Assembly (NCBI RefSeq): GCF_000142905.1
Contig: NW_013657629.1
Location: forward strand, 178,460 to 242,459
Reading direction: 5' to 3'
Length of the DNA stretch: 64,000 bases
DNA from: Thecamonas trahens ATCC 50062
Lineage: Eukaryota > Apusozoa > Apusomonadida > Apusomonadidae
Part shown: positions 39,101 through 48,867 of the stretch, in pieces
Layout of the letters: each line of letters begins with the position of its first letter
How positions within the stretch are numbered: position 1 is the first letter of the stretch
Translations under genes and position numbers: made by a program
The notes under the pieces: model-generated
Databases searched by the model: none
What the model was told of the DNA's origin: nothing
Seen by the model: only the letters and a program-made list of their open reading frames with translations

Positions 39101-41120
39101 GGCGGATGTCGCCAAGCTGCCGGCCGTGACCTCGGCCATGCTTGCCATTGCTGCTGCCTGGCCGGCCCGCTATCTCTCAAGTAGTCTGGCCGGTGCGCCT
39201 GGTGCAGACGAGTGGCTTGCCATTCTGGCTTCGCTCCTGCCTGCGGCGACGGAGGCGGGCGCCGCAGCGACGCTCACGGTCCTCATCGATCAACTGGCGT
39301 CGCCGTCGGCCGAGCTGACAGCTGTCCTGACGCCCGAGACCGTGGCCAGCCTCCCAGCGGCGACCTGGATGCATCTGCTCCCGGTCTTGGCGAAGGCAGC
39401 GGTGGCGGAGATGGTGGCGACGGAAGGGTCACAGCCGGGCCGGCCCACACTCCACCCGTGGCTGGCGAGCCTTGTGGCAAGCGACGGCCCCGTGGCCGCT
39501 GCCGCGGCGGAGCCAGAGTTTGTGGCTGCCGCTGTGGCGAGCTTGTGCTCGGTGACGGCGGCGATGTTCCCGTCGCGGGCGCGCAAGCTCTCCAAGCTCA
39601 ATCTGCCGTTTGCTGTCCTTGCGCCTCTCGTCAAGGCGTTGCTGGCGCTTCCTGCATCGCCGCGGCCTGCGTCGTACGCTAGCGCGCTCACGGCGTTTAT
39701 GCAGATGGAGGTGGCTGTGTCTTTCGAGCTGCACTTTGTGGAGCGGGCGCAGCTCGCGGCGGCGCTTGTCTCGGAGTTCCGCGGCGCGCTGACGTCTGCG
39801 GCCCGGCGAGCGGGAGAGAGTGGACGGATGGTCAAGGATGCTCAGCTCGAGCACGTGTGTGCGTTTGTGAGCTACGCGACGAGCCGCGGGCTCCGCGACG
39901 ATGGGCTTGCCGAGTTGCTGCTTGGCGCGCTTGGCGCGCAGCTCCCGCTGCCGGACGGGACGACAGCCAAGTCAACGCTTGCGGCGGTGGTCATTGCGTA
40001 CGTGGTCTCGCTCCTTGCGGCTGGCGATCTGCGGCTGGCGGTGGTGGTGCCGACGGCGCTGGACGTGGCGACCGAGGTTGAGCTTGTGGTCCTCTCGTCG
40101 CTCTCGAGCCTTGTACAGGCGGCGCTTACGCCCGAGGGCGTGGGACTGCGGATGATGCTCGAGCAGACCATTGTGCACGAGGCCGGCATGGCGTCGGCGC
40201 TGGAGCTGGGCGTCGGCGCGCGAGCGCGGCGGCTGGGCGCGGCGATTGTACTCGGCACCATGGTGTACACCCCGGTGCTGCAAAACGCGCTCGTCGGCGC
40301 CTCGCGGTTCTGCAAGATCGGCAAGGTGAACTACAAGGCGCTCGAATTGCTCGCGGCGATCCAGGCATCGCTGAGCGAGCTGGCGATTCGGACTGAGGGC
40401 GCGAGCGAGGGCGAGCTCGAGTCGGTGGCCATGGCGGCGTGCGGCGGGCTGCGGCTTGCGACGGCACTCGCCAGCGACGCCGGGACGCCGATTGCGCCGA
40501 GTTCCGGGTCGCTGCTGCTGGGCGTGTCGTCGGCGGCGCTGAAGCTGCTGCCGGCGGCGGTGCTCGACGGGGCGAACGGGATGAAGCTGGCGTCGCAGGC
40601 GCCACTCACGCGCGGACAAGTCGATGTCCTGGGCGCGGTCATGGCGCTGGTCTCGAGCATGCTGCGGTCGCGTGAGAAGGCAACGGTCTCGCTCATGGGC
40701 GGCGTGGTGGGCGTGGTGCGGACGGTGGTCCGCGGCGTGTTTACGGCGGCGCATGCCAACGGCGACAGGGCCACGGTCATGCTCGGCGTGGTGCACCAGT
40801 TTGCGCGGATGTGCAGCGACCTCGGGCGGCTCAACGAGGCCATCAAGCCGTTCCTGGCTCTCATTGTGCCGCTCTACGTCGACCTTGTGGCCATGGCGCC
40901 GCTCCCGCCGTTCGCGGTGGCCGACGTCGAGTACGGCATCTTTGAGCTGTTCAACTGCGCCGGCGAGGACGAGCGGACCGCCATGTTTGCGGCGCTCGGC
41001 GGCAAGATGACCCGCGGCGCGCGCGGCAAGACCGGCGACGACCTTGCATCGTCGACCAAGGACACGTTCCGGGCACTGCTCAAGAAGTTCCGGGTGTGGT
41101 ACAAGCAGACCGGCCAGTGA
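36162..41120 (+). CDS. URB2/NPA2-like nucleolar pre-ribosome protein
   Basis: A single 4.96-kb exon encoding 1652 residues, the longest plus-strand gene. It is almost all alpha-helix (HEAT-like), very Ala/Leu/Val-rich, with a nuclear signal region at about 253-285 (SKRKARSADTD...PKRRRG). The last 220 residues read like the Urb2/Npa2 C-terminal domain: KPFLALIVPLYVDLVAMAPL, then VADVEYGIFELFNCAGEDER, and a final segment, TKDTFRALLKKFRVWYKQ, resembling the family's ending of the form F..LY.DY...YK. URB2 in yeast forms a complex in early pre-60S particles. Assignment rests on this C-terminus and overall architecture, so it is moderate. Its stop lies 62 bases from that of the convergent gene. Confidence 0.6.
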   Translation: MKVISSSELKKILTMSYTTVPDKFALVASISAGQTSVAMPGLTNYLLNWAVTGLAKSCKAARKKKVTSPEKLGKSLVLDPSAWQVITILARKALADPSAAPAALDELCRSALWVMSFVLQLAGPSWVPRLRPLADLLASQAMPLDRRFEVISGLATVVANHPADAPAADWLASAIERTASVAAEYNVQRKVFVAVVELLPKLVDVVVAATSRPHLIAAIRTLLRIALFHHDHLPDFQLAFTNPPSILSTESSGSKRKARSADTDANGNDDAKPTAPKRRRGASARVYEGDDKTSFQRELFAVLSKLLAADATRSAALELCTWFMSDYALALLLEYSHGSSRGLSTSTALSRFSSKVKVSAAMADPIAAASAAVASSARASVAAAAASAAAVADPANAGVPIAALIAMVQPKQRVSIRKAHFSFLSELLHAIAVSTPADHPKLWPTVVAILATLVDYDIYSRVSITRTTQTKFMASVVEYAAAAVTRAPSSDDASGPFAVLALLLDVSYSLVEPAIPTALPIACADLAVLDASAPQIRFLLGVLGVYAGLSQLPSFIEYVAAALAAATTSSSSSSARQAPPTYTGWKTVLGEFQSATTKLVIGSHLMSIWSALETALDAAADAPTPAPFCTLASLAAAFITGIRMTGPRVNKVADLARTFATSVLRPHLVASGCSATEARAAAAASVYAAIRGLLRRARDATRAAFDAVSLDNDLVWLAPWMEASVAATTPGKLPFAAAAGSINPYATYLLARVEIAHIMSLHDAYTLAVNSVGTIMTHTTIAENDASTDAAAVDVEKASDALAAAINRIDLPSLKAELTAAVARVASVVPRLDAAAVSSYGVWHGCELALLSDDGASKASTSTVLIVGIWQLITSHIDILSVYASDALLLQWAESLLHGGAADAGAAADGGVTVASISRALLAHEGLAEIRPLRAPMAAAFVAAVSSAGGHPAARALAKATAKVGSSKFVATVKRAMDATADVAKLPAVTSAMLAIAAAWPARYLSSSLAGAPGADEWLAILASLLPAATEAGAAATLTVLIDQLASPSAELTAVLTPETVASLPAATWMHLLPVLAKAAVAEMVATEGSQPGRPTLHPWLASLVASDGPVAAAAAEPEFVAAAVASLCSVTAAMFPSRARKLSKLNLPFAVLAPLVKALLALPASPRPASYASALTAFMQMEVAVSFELHFVERAQLAAALVSEFRGALTSAARRAGESGRMVKDAQLEHVCAFVSYATSRGLRDDGLAELLLGALGAQLPLPDGTTAKSTLAAVVIAYVVSLLAAGDLRLAVVVPTALDVATEVELVVLSSLSSLVQAALTPEGVGLRMMLEQTIVHEAGMASALELGVGARARRLGAAIVLGTMVYTPVLQNALVGASRFCKIGKVNYKALELLAAIQASLSELAIRTEGASEGELESVAMAACGGLRLATALASDAGTPIAPSSGSLLLGVSSAALKLLPAAVLDGANGMKLASQAPLTRGQVDVLGAVMALVSSMLRSREKATVSLMGGVVGVVRTVVRGVFTAAHANGDRATVMLGVVHQFARMCSDLGRLNEAIKPFLALIVPLYVDLVAMAPLPPFAVADVEYGIFELFNCAGEDERTAMFAALGGKMTRGARGKTGDDLASSTKDTFRALLKKFRVWYKQTGQ

Positions 41121-41182
41121 CGAGCCTGTCGGCAGAGGCGCGATAAACAGCGCAAAGCAGCGGAGAGGGCTGCCGCAGAGGC

Positions 41183-41208
41183 TTATCGCTTCTTGGGTGG
41201 TGACGAGA

Positions 41209-41247
<39 letters not shown>

Positions 41248-42696
41248 GGATGCGTTTGCCGTTGGCGTTGATGGCGTTGGGAGGAGATGGACCGAGGAGG
41301 GCAGCAGTCGGCTTGAGGTACAGCACGTCGGAGCGGATGATGTACTTTGTGCCGGCGAGGACCTCGGAGCCTTCGTGGACGAGCGCGCCTGCGGTATCGC
41401 CGTGCGGGAAGAAGAGCGCGGCGCCGATGCGCGGGACAACGCCGCGAGCCGAGACGACGCCCTCGGAACGCGACGGGCCAAAGAACGTGGTCGAGCCGCC
41501 GGTAAAGCCCTCGTTGAGGTAAAAACGGCGGTGAGGCGCGACCAGCGGTCGCCGTAGGCGTCAAAGACGTACTTGCCGTCGACGAGGCCCGAGCCCGGCC
41601 ATGCGCCGTCGACGTGTGGCCGGTAGACGGCGCCGGCCTCGTAGCGGTAGACGCGGAGGCGGGCGTTGAGGCCGACGAGGTTGCCGCCGCCAAGATGGGG
41701 CGGCAGGAAAGGGGCGACACGGGTGTAGAGCGCGTCCATCAGCTGGTCCGAGCCGAGCCAGACGACGCCTGCGGCAGCGCGGCCTTGGATCTCGGAGTTC
41801 TCGGGAGTGACAGCGTACTCGGCGTCGGGCACAAAAGCCATTGCCTCTGCGGCGCCGACGATGGCAGCGCACTCTGACGGCGCGAGGGCGTGGGTGACGA
41901 CAAAGGCGCCATCGACAAACGGCAGGTCGAGACGAGCCGACGGAGCGAGGTCGGGCGGGCGGATGGCGGCGACGATGACGGCGTCAGTGGAGTAGATGGA
42001 GAGCTCACGCATGCCCTTCCACCGGGCCTCCTTGGCGACGACGGTGAGGCTCTCTGGCGGGAGCAGCGGACCGGTGGCGGCGTCGGCGGTGTCTGTCTTT
42101 CCGCCCTGCACCGGCAGCGGGGCCCACGGCTCGTAGATCTGCAGATGGCCGTCGCCGGCGGTGCGAGCCACGGGCGCGCCAGCGGGATCAAACGGCAGCT
42201 GGCCGGCGGTGCGGAGGATGGCGTCGAGGACGATCCAATTGAGACCGTCGACACCGCCGCGGGCGGCGCCGGCAAAGTCAGCCTCGCGGACCCATCGCTG
42301 GAGGGTGCCGAGCTTGGGGACGGTGAGGGCGCGAGCGGCGGCCATGGCATCGATGGCAGCGGCATAGTCGCCGGACCGGAGAGCATCCGATGTCTTCTAG
42401 ACCCACTTGCGACCGCCAGGAAGAGCAGATGCGGCCAGTTTTCCATCCCCGGATAGCTTGGCCGCCAGCGCAAATACGCCCGCTCGGAGTGCTCGGAGCT
42501 GCGGCCCGCGGAGGTCAGAGACCGGCGCCGCCGCCAGAGCATGGACCACGGCGGCAGCGGCATCGACCTGGGCCGCCGGAGGGAGGGAGCTTGACGCTCC
42601 GTTGGACGATCCAGAGCCGCTGTACACCTCGCTCGAGCGGTGCGCCATAGCAGCAGCCAGGCGCTTGGCCTTGCGGCGCTTCCCGAGCTTGCCCAT
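41183..42696 (-). pseudogene. 2-oxoglutarate/Fe(II) oxygenase with in-frame TAG and one-base frameshift
   Basis: A prolyl-4-hydroxylase-like dioxygenase gene with two lesions. From ATG 42696 the frame reads MGKLGKRRKAKRLAAAMAHR... to GGRKWV, then a TAG (42399-42397), and continues in the same frame KTSDALRSGDYAAAIDAMAA, PKLGTLQRWVREADF and so on. The catalytic half has FVVTHALAPSECAAIVGAAE, YRYEAGAVYRPHVDGAW (the HxD iron ligands), then breaks at a five-T run (41525-41521). Adding one T continues YLNEGFTGGSTTFFGPSRSE, LVHEGSEVLAGTKYIIRSDV (distal His and the 2-oxoglutarate-binding basic residue), and ends in a DADADA repeat before TAA at 41185-41183. All catalytic residues survive, so this may be a working gene with sequence errors, a recent pseudogene, or two genes (99 residues, and one starting at ATG 42345). 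Confidence 0.72.
41208..41247. repeat. (GGCGTC)n hexanucleotide repeat
   Basis: Six to seven copies; on the minus strand they encode Asp-Ala repeats in the tail of the 2OG oxygenase, but only in the frame restored after the 41521 lesion, which supports that frame. Confidence 0.85.
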
Positions 42697-43327
42697 GGTG
42701 CAGGGTGTGGTGAGGTGACCGACGGATGGGCTCATTGCTCATTGACTCGAATGGCGAACGTGGGTTGGAGCACGGGGAATCGGCAGGTCGGCCTGATGGG
42801 GGGATGGCGGAGTCTAACTGCCTCTATCAATGAAGAGAGAGGATGCATAGCATGTGGTCTGGTGGGTGGATGGTCGGGGGCACCGGCGTGGGGCGTATCC
42901 CGATGGAGATGGGGGGGGAAAAGCAAAGGCGGGACGGAACGAGCTGAAAAATGAGAGATCAGTGGAAAAAAGGCATCGGGCGATGGGTCGAGGTTGGCCA
43001 TGTGCTGCAGACATGATGATCGACTGGGTGTACAACTGCAGGGCGGGATGGGGTTTGGCAACGTTTGATCTGTTCCACTTGCTGCTCTGCTCTTCTCTGC
43101 TTAGATTGTGCATCATCCAGCACTGGTCACATCGGTGCGACCGAGATCAAGCTCTAATCCAACGTCGAGCACGTGATCTACAGAGACGATGGTGTGTGCA
43201 TGATGACGGACGACGGACAGCGACAGACAGTCTGAGATGAGTGCCGTCCTCAACTCGGCATCACATGGGCGACCACGGTACGATGCAATGAGGACGTGAT
43301 ACGAGGTAGTCGGCCGGCTTGGCTGGA
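42697..43327. other. spacer without recognised gene
   Basis: 631 bases. Frames here are short with no coding bias I trust; no tRNA-like B-box (GGTTCGANTCC) was seen. It includes the 2OG oxygenase promoter and a region of lower GC (about 43060-43200). Confidence 0.5.
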
Positions 43328-43636
43328 CTAGCGGATCTTCTTCTCGTCTCGCCGTGCAGCGGCAGCCATTTCAGAGCGAAGGCCAACAATCCAGTACAAC
43401 TAGAGATGCACGTGCGCGGGCGGCAGGCGGTTGTGGCGGTGAGTTAGGAAGCGAGCGTACGCATCCGGTCGGAGCTGACCGGCTGACCAGTCCGCTCGAC
43501 TGCCAAGCCGAGCAGACAGCCTCCCTCGCCCCTCCCTCCCCCCCCCCTCCTCTTCCTTGCCTCGAGCACGTACCACCGCCGCAATGTGGACTACCACAAT
43601 GCCTCCAATGATTGTCCAGAGCGTGTCGAGGTCCAT
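43328..43636 (-). CDS. two-exon 44-residue membrane microprotein
   Basis: Exon 1 (43636-43574) encodes MDLDTLWTIIGGIVVVHIAA plus V; a GTACGTGCT donor opens an intron that ends CATCTCTAG; exon 2 (43399-43328) encodes LYWIVGLRSEMAAAARRDEKKIR and a TAG stop. The joined product has a short acidic head, one transmembrane helix of about 23 residues that is completed only by splicing, and a basic tail ending KKIR. That ending fits the KKXX retrieval signal of type I ER membrane proteins. The phase-0 splice, the standard donor of this genome and the unbroken helix across the junction all support it. I do not recognise the family; it resembles small integral membrane proteins (SMIM type) in shape only. 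Confidence 0.65.
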
Positions 43637-43717
43637 AGCCACGAGCCGAGCCGAGTCGAGTGCGGAGAGGGATCGAGGACGATAATGGTATGAATGGTGA
43701 CAATGGCCATGGCGATG

Positions 43718-43771
43718 ACCACCACCACCACCACCACCACCACCACCACCACCACCACCACCACCACCACC
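43718..43771. repeat. (ACC)18 trinucleotide repeat
   Basis: 54 bases of pure ACC in the 349-base divergent spacer (43637-43985) between the 44-residue protein and the RPGRIP1L gene. No other feature is seen in that spacer. Confidence 0.97.
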
Positions 43772-43985
43772 CAATATCCATCACTATTGTCCTATGCCAC
43801 CATCCACGTCTGCCTTCTCTCTGTTCCCGATCATGCTCCCCCCTCCTGTACCATCCTGTCCTTCAGCTGCAAAACATTTTTTTGCCATCACCCCCCACCC
43901 GCCACCCCCCCCCTCCGGCCGACGGTTGGTTGCGCGCCAAACGCATCAAAGGCCAGACAGCGGCGGGCAGTGGGCTAGGGCGGGT

Positions 43986-46900
43986 ATGGGCAACACCTCA
44001 CGCCATCAGCAGGGCAAAGGAGGGATGGAGGCATGGGGAGAAAGTAGCGGGAATGTGGGCGGACGTGGGTATCGGTCGGGACAGCCGACGCCGGGATACG
44101 TGGACGAGTTGGAGGACAAATACCTTCGGTTGAAGGAGGCCCATTTGGCTCTCAAGGCAACGGCTCATGCTCAGGAGGAGAAGATTCGCAAGATGGCGAC
44201 CAAGCTCGTGCGGCTCACGTCGGATTTGAAAAAGTATCGTTCGTCGCATGCTTCTGGTCGATCTGCCCAGAGTGAGTCTGCCAATGTCTCCTTTGCTGCT
44301 GCGAGGGGTTCGGCTGCTCGCGATGTCGATGCAGAGGCTCTCATTGCCGACTTGCAGGACAACGTCCGCGAGCTCAAGCACAAGAACGAGTCGCTGGCAA
44401 AGAAGCTCATCTACTTCCGCAACCTCAACGCGGCTCCGTCCGGTGGCGCTGGCTCGGCCCGGTCGCGGTCGCGGTACGGATCAGTGTCGGCAAAGACAGA
44501 CTCGGGCCTTGCCCGGTCGCGGTCGCGGTCGCGCAAGGCCGGTCTGGTGCCTGGCATGCTACCTGAGGGCCCCCGGAGCCGGACGCGGTCGCGCAAGGGA
44601 GGCATGCCGCCGCGCCCGCACTCGGTTGGCGGCGCACGGTTCAAGCGGCTCGATGGCGAGGAGAGCGGCGGCGAGGAGAGCGGCGACGACGGGTCGGGCG
44701 ACCACGGGTGGACGAGAACACGGCACCGTCGTCGGACAAGATGACTGCCGTCATCGCCTTTCTCCGCAACAAGCTCGGTGATGCCGAGTCGGCGCTCGCC
44801 AGCCTCGAGTCGCGCAACTCGGAGCTCGAGGCCGAGCTTCAGTCGACGCGCGACACACTCGAGGCGTCGGCTAACCCGCTGCACACGGCGGCATTGATGC
44901 GCAAGGAGCAGGCAGACGAGATGCAAGTTGTCCGACTCGAGGCCGTGGTCCAGTCGCTCAAGGAGCAGCTGGTGCGGTCGCAGAGCCAGGCGGCCGGCTC
45001 GGCGGCACTCCTCGAGCCGCTCAAGGCCAACCAAGCGGCGCTGATGGCGGAGAACAAGTCGCTTCACGACCAGCTCCGTGCCGAGCGGCTGCGAGCAGGA
45101 CAGCTCGACTCGCTGCAGCAGCGGATTTCTGTCCTCGAGGGCGCGCTCTCCGAGGCTGAGGTCATGCTCGCCGACGAGCGCGCGGCCAAGGTGGCGTACG
45201 CTGAAGAGAACTCGCGGCTGCTCTCGTCGTCGGTCTTCACCTCGCTGCAGTCGCAGGGCGAGGCGGCGAAGCTGCTTGCCGATGCCAAGCTTGCCGCCGC
45301 GCAAGAGGCGCAGGCCTCGGCGCTCGGTGAGACAAAGGCACTGCAGGGCCAGGTCTCGGAGCTGACTGCTGCCAACGCCGAGCTGTCGTCGCAGCTGCGC
45401 AAGGCCAAGGTCGACGGGCTCAAGCGCGAGACCGAGCTCAAGGCCATGGCGGAGCAGCTGGGCGCGTTTACGTCGTCGGGCGTCGACACTGTCGACCTGC
45501 AGCGTGCGCTCGCGCTGGTCAAGGCTAAGAAGGCCGGCGCAGGGACGCTCGGCGGCGCGTCGTCCAAGGTGCTCGACTTTCTGGCGCCGACGGCGCCGCT
45601 GGAAGACCAGGAGGAGACCAACGCCGGGCTCATCCGCGACTTGACCAAGGCCCACGAGATGCTCGAGCTGCAGATGCAGCTCAACAACGAGCTGAAGGCA
45701 ACCAACGGCGAGCTGCTCGCCGACATGGCCTCGGTCCGTGCCGACTACGAGGACCAGCTCGCTACATACGCTGCGCAAATTGATGCCAAGAACGCCACCA
45801 TTGCCAAGCTTGAGGACCAGCTCGCGTCGTTCCTCTACTCGGCACCGGGCAAGGTGCTCAACCGCCAACTGGAGGAGGCTGGCAGCGCGAGCCAGAACGT
45901 ACCGCAGCTCCGGGACGACGAGAATCTTCTCGAGCTCCACATCGGGCGACTCGATCTTGCGCATGGGGTCACGCTCTCACCCCCGGGCGCCGACCGCGGT
46001 ACCGGGCGGGTTTTTGTCGCCTTTGACGTCTACGACTTTGAGACGATGGCGACACACCTCGCGCCGGCAGCCGCACCGGCCTTTGACTACACAGCACGGT
46101 ATGTGGTCAAGGTCACGCCGGGCCTGTTTGAGTGGCTGGCGACGGCGGCGGTGACGCTCGAGGTCTACACGGCAGCCGGGCTCGAGTACGAGCACGTCGG
46201 CTCTGCGGTGGTGCCGCTCGCTGCGCTTGCCGACGATGCGTCTGGCAAGGCAAAGCACCACGCGCTCGAGGTTACAGCGCTGAGCAGCGGCAAGGTTCTG
46301 GGCTCGCTGCGGATGTCGCTGCGGCTGCTGCGGCCGATGGCGGAGGCGCTCGCGCTCCACCAGAAGCGGCGGTCACTGATGAGCGTGCTCGACCCGGCCA
46401 AGGCCGTCCAGAGCTCTGCGGCGCAAAGCCGGATGCTTGCGCTCGCCACAGCCCGCTCCCTCGATCTCCGGGTCAATGTCCTCTCGCTCCGGCTCAACAA
46501 GGCACGTGGAAGCTCGGCGCAGCCTGTTCTCTACTACCAGCTGTTCAACACCGAGCGGACAGCGCTTCAGCTTGCAGCGCTGGCCGACGCCGACGAGCCT
46601 GGCGTCTACCGCATCGGAGAGCTCGCCGAGTTTCCGCTCAAGGCCACACCCGAGCTGCACGCCTACCTAGCCGCACGCGAGCTCGAGTTCATCCTTGTCG
46701 ACGCGGCCGACCCACGGCTCTCGTCGTACATCGGGGTGGCTAGCGTTCCGCTCGCCGGCCTTGTTTCGACCGACGCCAGCGGACAGGTTATCCTTGGCTC
46801 GTACGCGCTCTACTCAAGCGAGGGCGTCGCGATCGGCGAGTTGGCGGTTGACATCCAGTGGGGCGCGCACTACGTGGCACCTCGGGAAGTGGGTGGTGCT

Positions 46901-47623
46901 GGCAGCAAGCATGCTGCGGGGCGGGTCCATGCGGCGCAAAAGGCGGTTCTTGGCGATCGGCTGGCAAGCACGCCGGACAAGGGCGTGAGCGCGGCCGCGT
47001 CGACAGTCAAGGGCCAGACCGAGGCTCGCGGCGACGACGACGACGACGCCGACGTCCTCGACGCACCGTACTTTGACGAGGCCGATCGGTACCATCCCGA
47101 GGCTGACGCGGCGCTGGTAGCGGCTGACGACAAGGTCGTGGTCGAGGTGGGAGGCGTGAGCTTTTGCGACACGCCCGACGCGCTTGGCATTGCCGGCGAG
47201 CTCGTCCTCATGTACGCCTTCCTCGACGAGTGGGTCGAGGCGCTCCCGGTTGACTCGTCGGTCGATGCGCAGGCGCAGGCGTCGTCGTTTGCCTTTGGCC
47301 ACTCGCGGGCCTTCCCGGTCCGGCCGGGCACTTCTGCGGCGGCCGAGCTCGAGGGCGAGTGCTCGCCCGAGATTCTCGGTGATCCGCAGTCTGAGTTTGG
47401 CGTCTTTGAGTTTACCCTCCTCTCGGTCACATCGCCCGAGGCACAGACGGAGATCGGCCTTGCGGTCATCCCCTTCAATGCCATCATCAATGGCGGTGAC
47501 GTTCAGGACGTGGACCTCGACGTTGTCTCCATCGCCACCGACGCACCCATCGGCACTCTCACCGTCTCTATCACCGCTGCCTCGGTCCTCCGCGGCGCCG
47601 CCAAGCGCGCCGCCTCCACCTAG
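43986..47623 (+). CDS. RPGRIP1L: RPGRIP1L/NPHP8-like ciliary transition-zone protein, one-base frameshift
   Basis: About 1212 residues if read through. Near the N-terminus, YVDELEDKYLRLKEAHLALK...EEKIRKMATKLVRLTSDLKK matches the conserved first coiled coil of RPGRIP1/RPGRIP1L. After an Arg/Ser-rich linker comes a long coiled coil (to about residue 640), then a C2 domain opening ENLLELHIGRLDLAHGVTL, with VFVAFDVYDFETMATHLAPA and FDYTARYVVKV, the family's own C2 type. A second C2 (SLDLRVNVLSLRLNKARG...) and a C-terminal C2-like RPGR-interacting domain follow. The frame breaks in CACGGGTGG at 44703-44711; one added G joins the two halves and no start codon context is needed at 44708. The protein builds the transition zone at the cilium base, so it should work with the same organelle as the SHIPPO protein. 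Start could also be ATG 44026. Confidence 0.9.
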
Positions 47624-47660
47624 CCTGTTGGCTGCAGTCACTCCCAGCAACTGGTAGATC

Positions 47661-47747
47661 TCATCCCGCCCTTTGCGTAAACATCCATTCAAACGTGCGC
47701 TGCCACGCGCCACTCTTCCCCGATCGTCGTGACATGGTGGTGTCTGC

Positions 47748-47820
<73 letters not shown>

Positions 47821-48051
47821 CTGGTCGGGCTGACATCGGCGACGAGGAATGATAGCGAGTGATGACAAGACTGGGCGCAGCACCAGCACCACATGACCCG
47901 GGTCCACACGGCAGAGACCTCGTCGACGACCCCGAGCAGCAGCACGTCGGCGACATTGAGTCCTTTCGCATCGTGCGAGCGGACAGGTTCGTCGCCTTTG
48001 TCGGAGAGCATGTCGGCCAGGGAGAGCATGGACCATGCGAGTCCGAGCGAT
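47661..48051 (-). CDS. possible short exon(s) of unknown gene
   Basis: Between 48051 and about 47900 one minus-strand frame reads SSLGLAWSMLSLADMLSDKG and VADVLLLGVVDEVSAVWTR with the strong GC third-position bias of real genes here, preceded by a CCCAG acceptor-like site after a CCCATG repeat. The frame then enters the CA microsatellite, after which ACCGCAG could splice to DTTMSRRSGKSGAWQRTFEW and a TGA at 47663-47661. No homologue is recognised and the donor is not of the GTACG form. A pseudogene fragment is equally possible. Confidence 0.25.
47749..47819. repeat. (GT)35 microsatellite
   Basis: 71 bases of unbroken GT in the spacer after RPGRIP1L. Confidence 0.98.
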
Positions 48052-48071
48052 GAGCTGCTGGGTCATGGACA

Positions 48072-48075
48072 TGAG

Positions 48076-48115
<40 letters not shown>

Positions 48116-48125
48116 AGCATGGGCG
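48072..48125. repeat. (GGGCAT)n hexanucleotide repeat
   Basis: About eight or nine copies of ATGGGC/ATGAGC; a short ATG/GAT-rich tract follows at 48206-48250. Both lie upstream of the TMEM222 gene. Confidence 0.9.
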
Positions 48126-48300
48126 TAGTGGACGGGAAGGAGGCAGGCAGCGTGTGCGGGAGGGGCACGGCCGTCGGTCTGGCGGGCGGCGGCGGCATCG
48201 TCAGTATCGAGCGTATGATGATGATGTTGATGATGATGATGGTGGTAGTGGGGATGGTCATGGCCATGGTCGGGCAAGATCGAGAGCGGCCTGGCGGCCG

Positions 48301-48867
48301 ATGGCGGTGGTGTGGACGCCGTTGCCGTGTATCACCTGCTGTTGTCCGTGCATCGGACATATGGGCATCACAGACTCGGATGGCGCCGTCCATGGTACGG
48401 AAAGCAGGGTGTGGGTGTGATCGCACGCAAGGGGGGGGGGGGGGGGGGTTGATGATGACTCACGGGGACGGAATGGGGTGCTTCAAGACTTTGCTGGCAA
48501 CTTCTATGTCAATGTAGGGCGGCTCTCGTTCGGCGAGCCGCTGATGGAGTGGGTGCTGAAGAGCGAGAAGATGGGAGGCGAGGGGGGGCGATACAGCGAG
48601 GCGTACGACGGGGCGATTGCCGAGGCCGATGCGGTATTTGGCGAGAAGAAGCACCATCTTGTGACGCAGAACTGCCACTCGCACGTGGCTGAGGCGCTGA
48701 CGGATATGGAGTACGGCGGACGGTCATGGGGCATGGTCTCGGCGTGGGCCGGGCTCATGCGCCACGGGCAGTACGTGTCGTGCGGGGCGCGGGCCAAGGT
48801 CTGGCTGCCGGCGGTGGTGGTGTGGGGCGTGGTGGCTGGGGTGGTTGTGGCGATCACGCAGGCGTAG
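48301..48867 (+). CDS. TMEM222: TMEM222 (DUF778) family membrane protein
   Basis: Exon 1 (48301-48394) encodes MAVVWTPLPCITCCCPCIGH MGITDSDGAVH; the intron opens GTACGGAAA, contains an 18-G run and ends CTTCAAG; exon 2 (48488-48867) starts by completing an Asp codon, giving ...AVHDFAGNFYVN. The joined 157-residue protein matches TMEM222/DUF778: VVWTP.P, IGHMGI, the split-site DFAG, QNCHSHVAEALTDMEYGG with the conserved N-C-H-S-H, and a C-terminal membrane helix (VWLPAVVVWGVVAGVVVAIT). The invariant Cys/His resemble a papain-like (NlpC/permuted PPPDE-type) active site, but function is unknown. An upstream coding exon for the variable N-terminus is possible since human TMEM222 is about 50 residues longer. 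Its stop overlaps the convergent gene by 14 bases. Confidence 0.88.

Noticed and set aside
41521-41526. Programmed -1 frameshifting in the 2OG oxygenase at GTTTTTA
   Set aside because: The heptamer could slip, but four similar lesions in other genes lack slippery sites and this gene also has a TAG, so sequence error or decay explains more.
42397-42399. TAG reassigned to a sense codon
   Set aside because: At least seven other genes here (PI3K, HAL2-type, TBC, ECHDC1, T1 protein, TMEM222, 44-residue protein) end properly with TAG.
42697-43327. tRNA or other RNA gene in the lower-GC spacer
   Set aside because: No A/B-box pair or cloverleaf could be drawn by eye on either strand.
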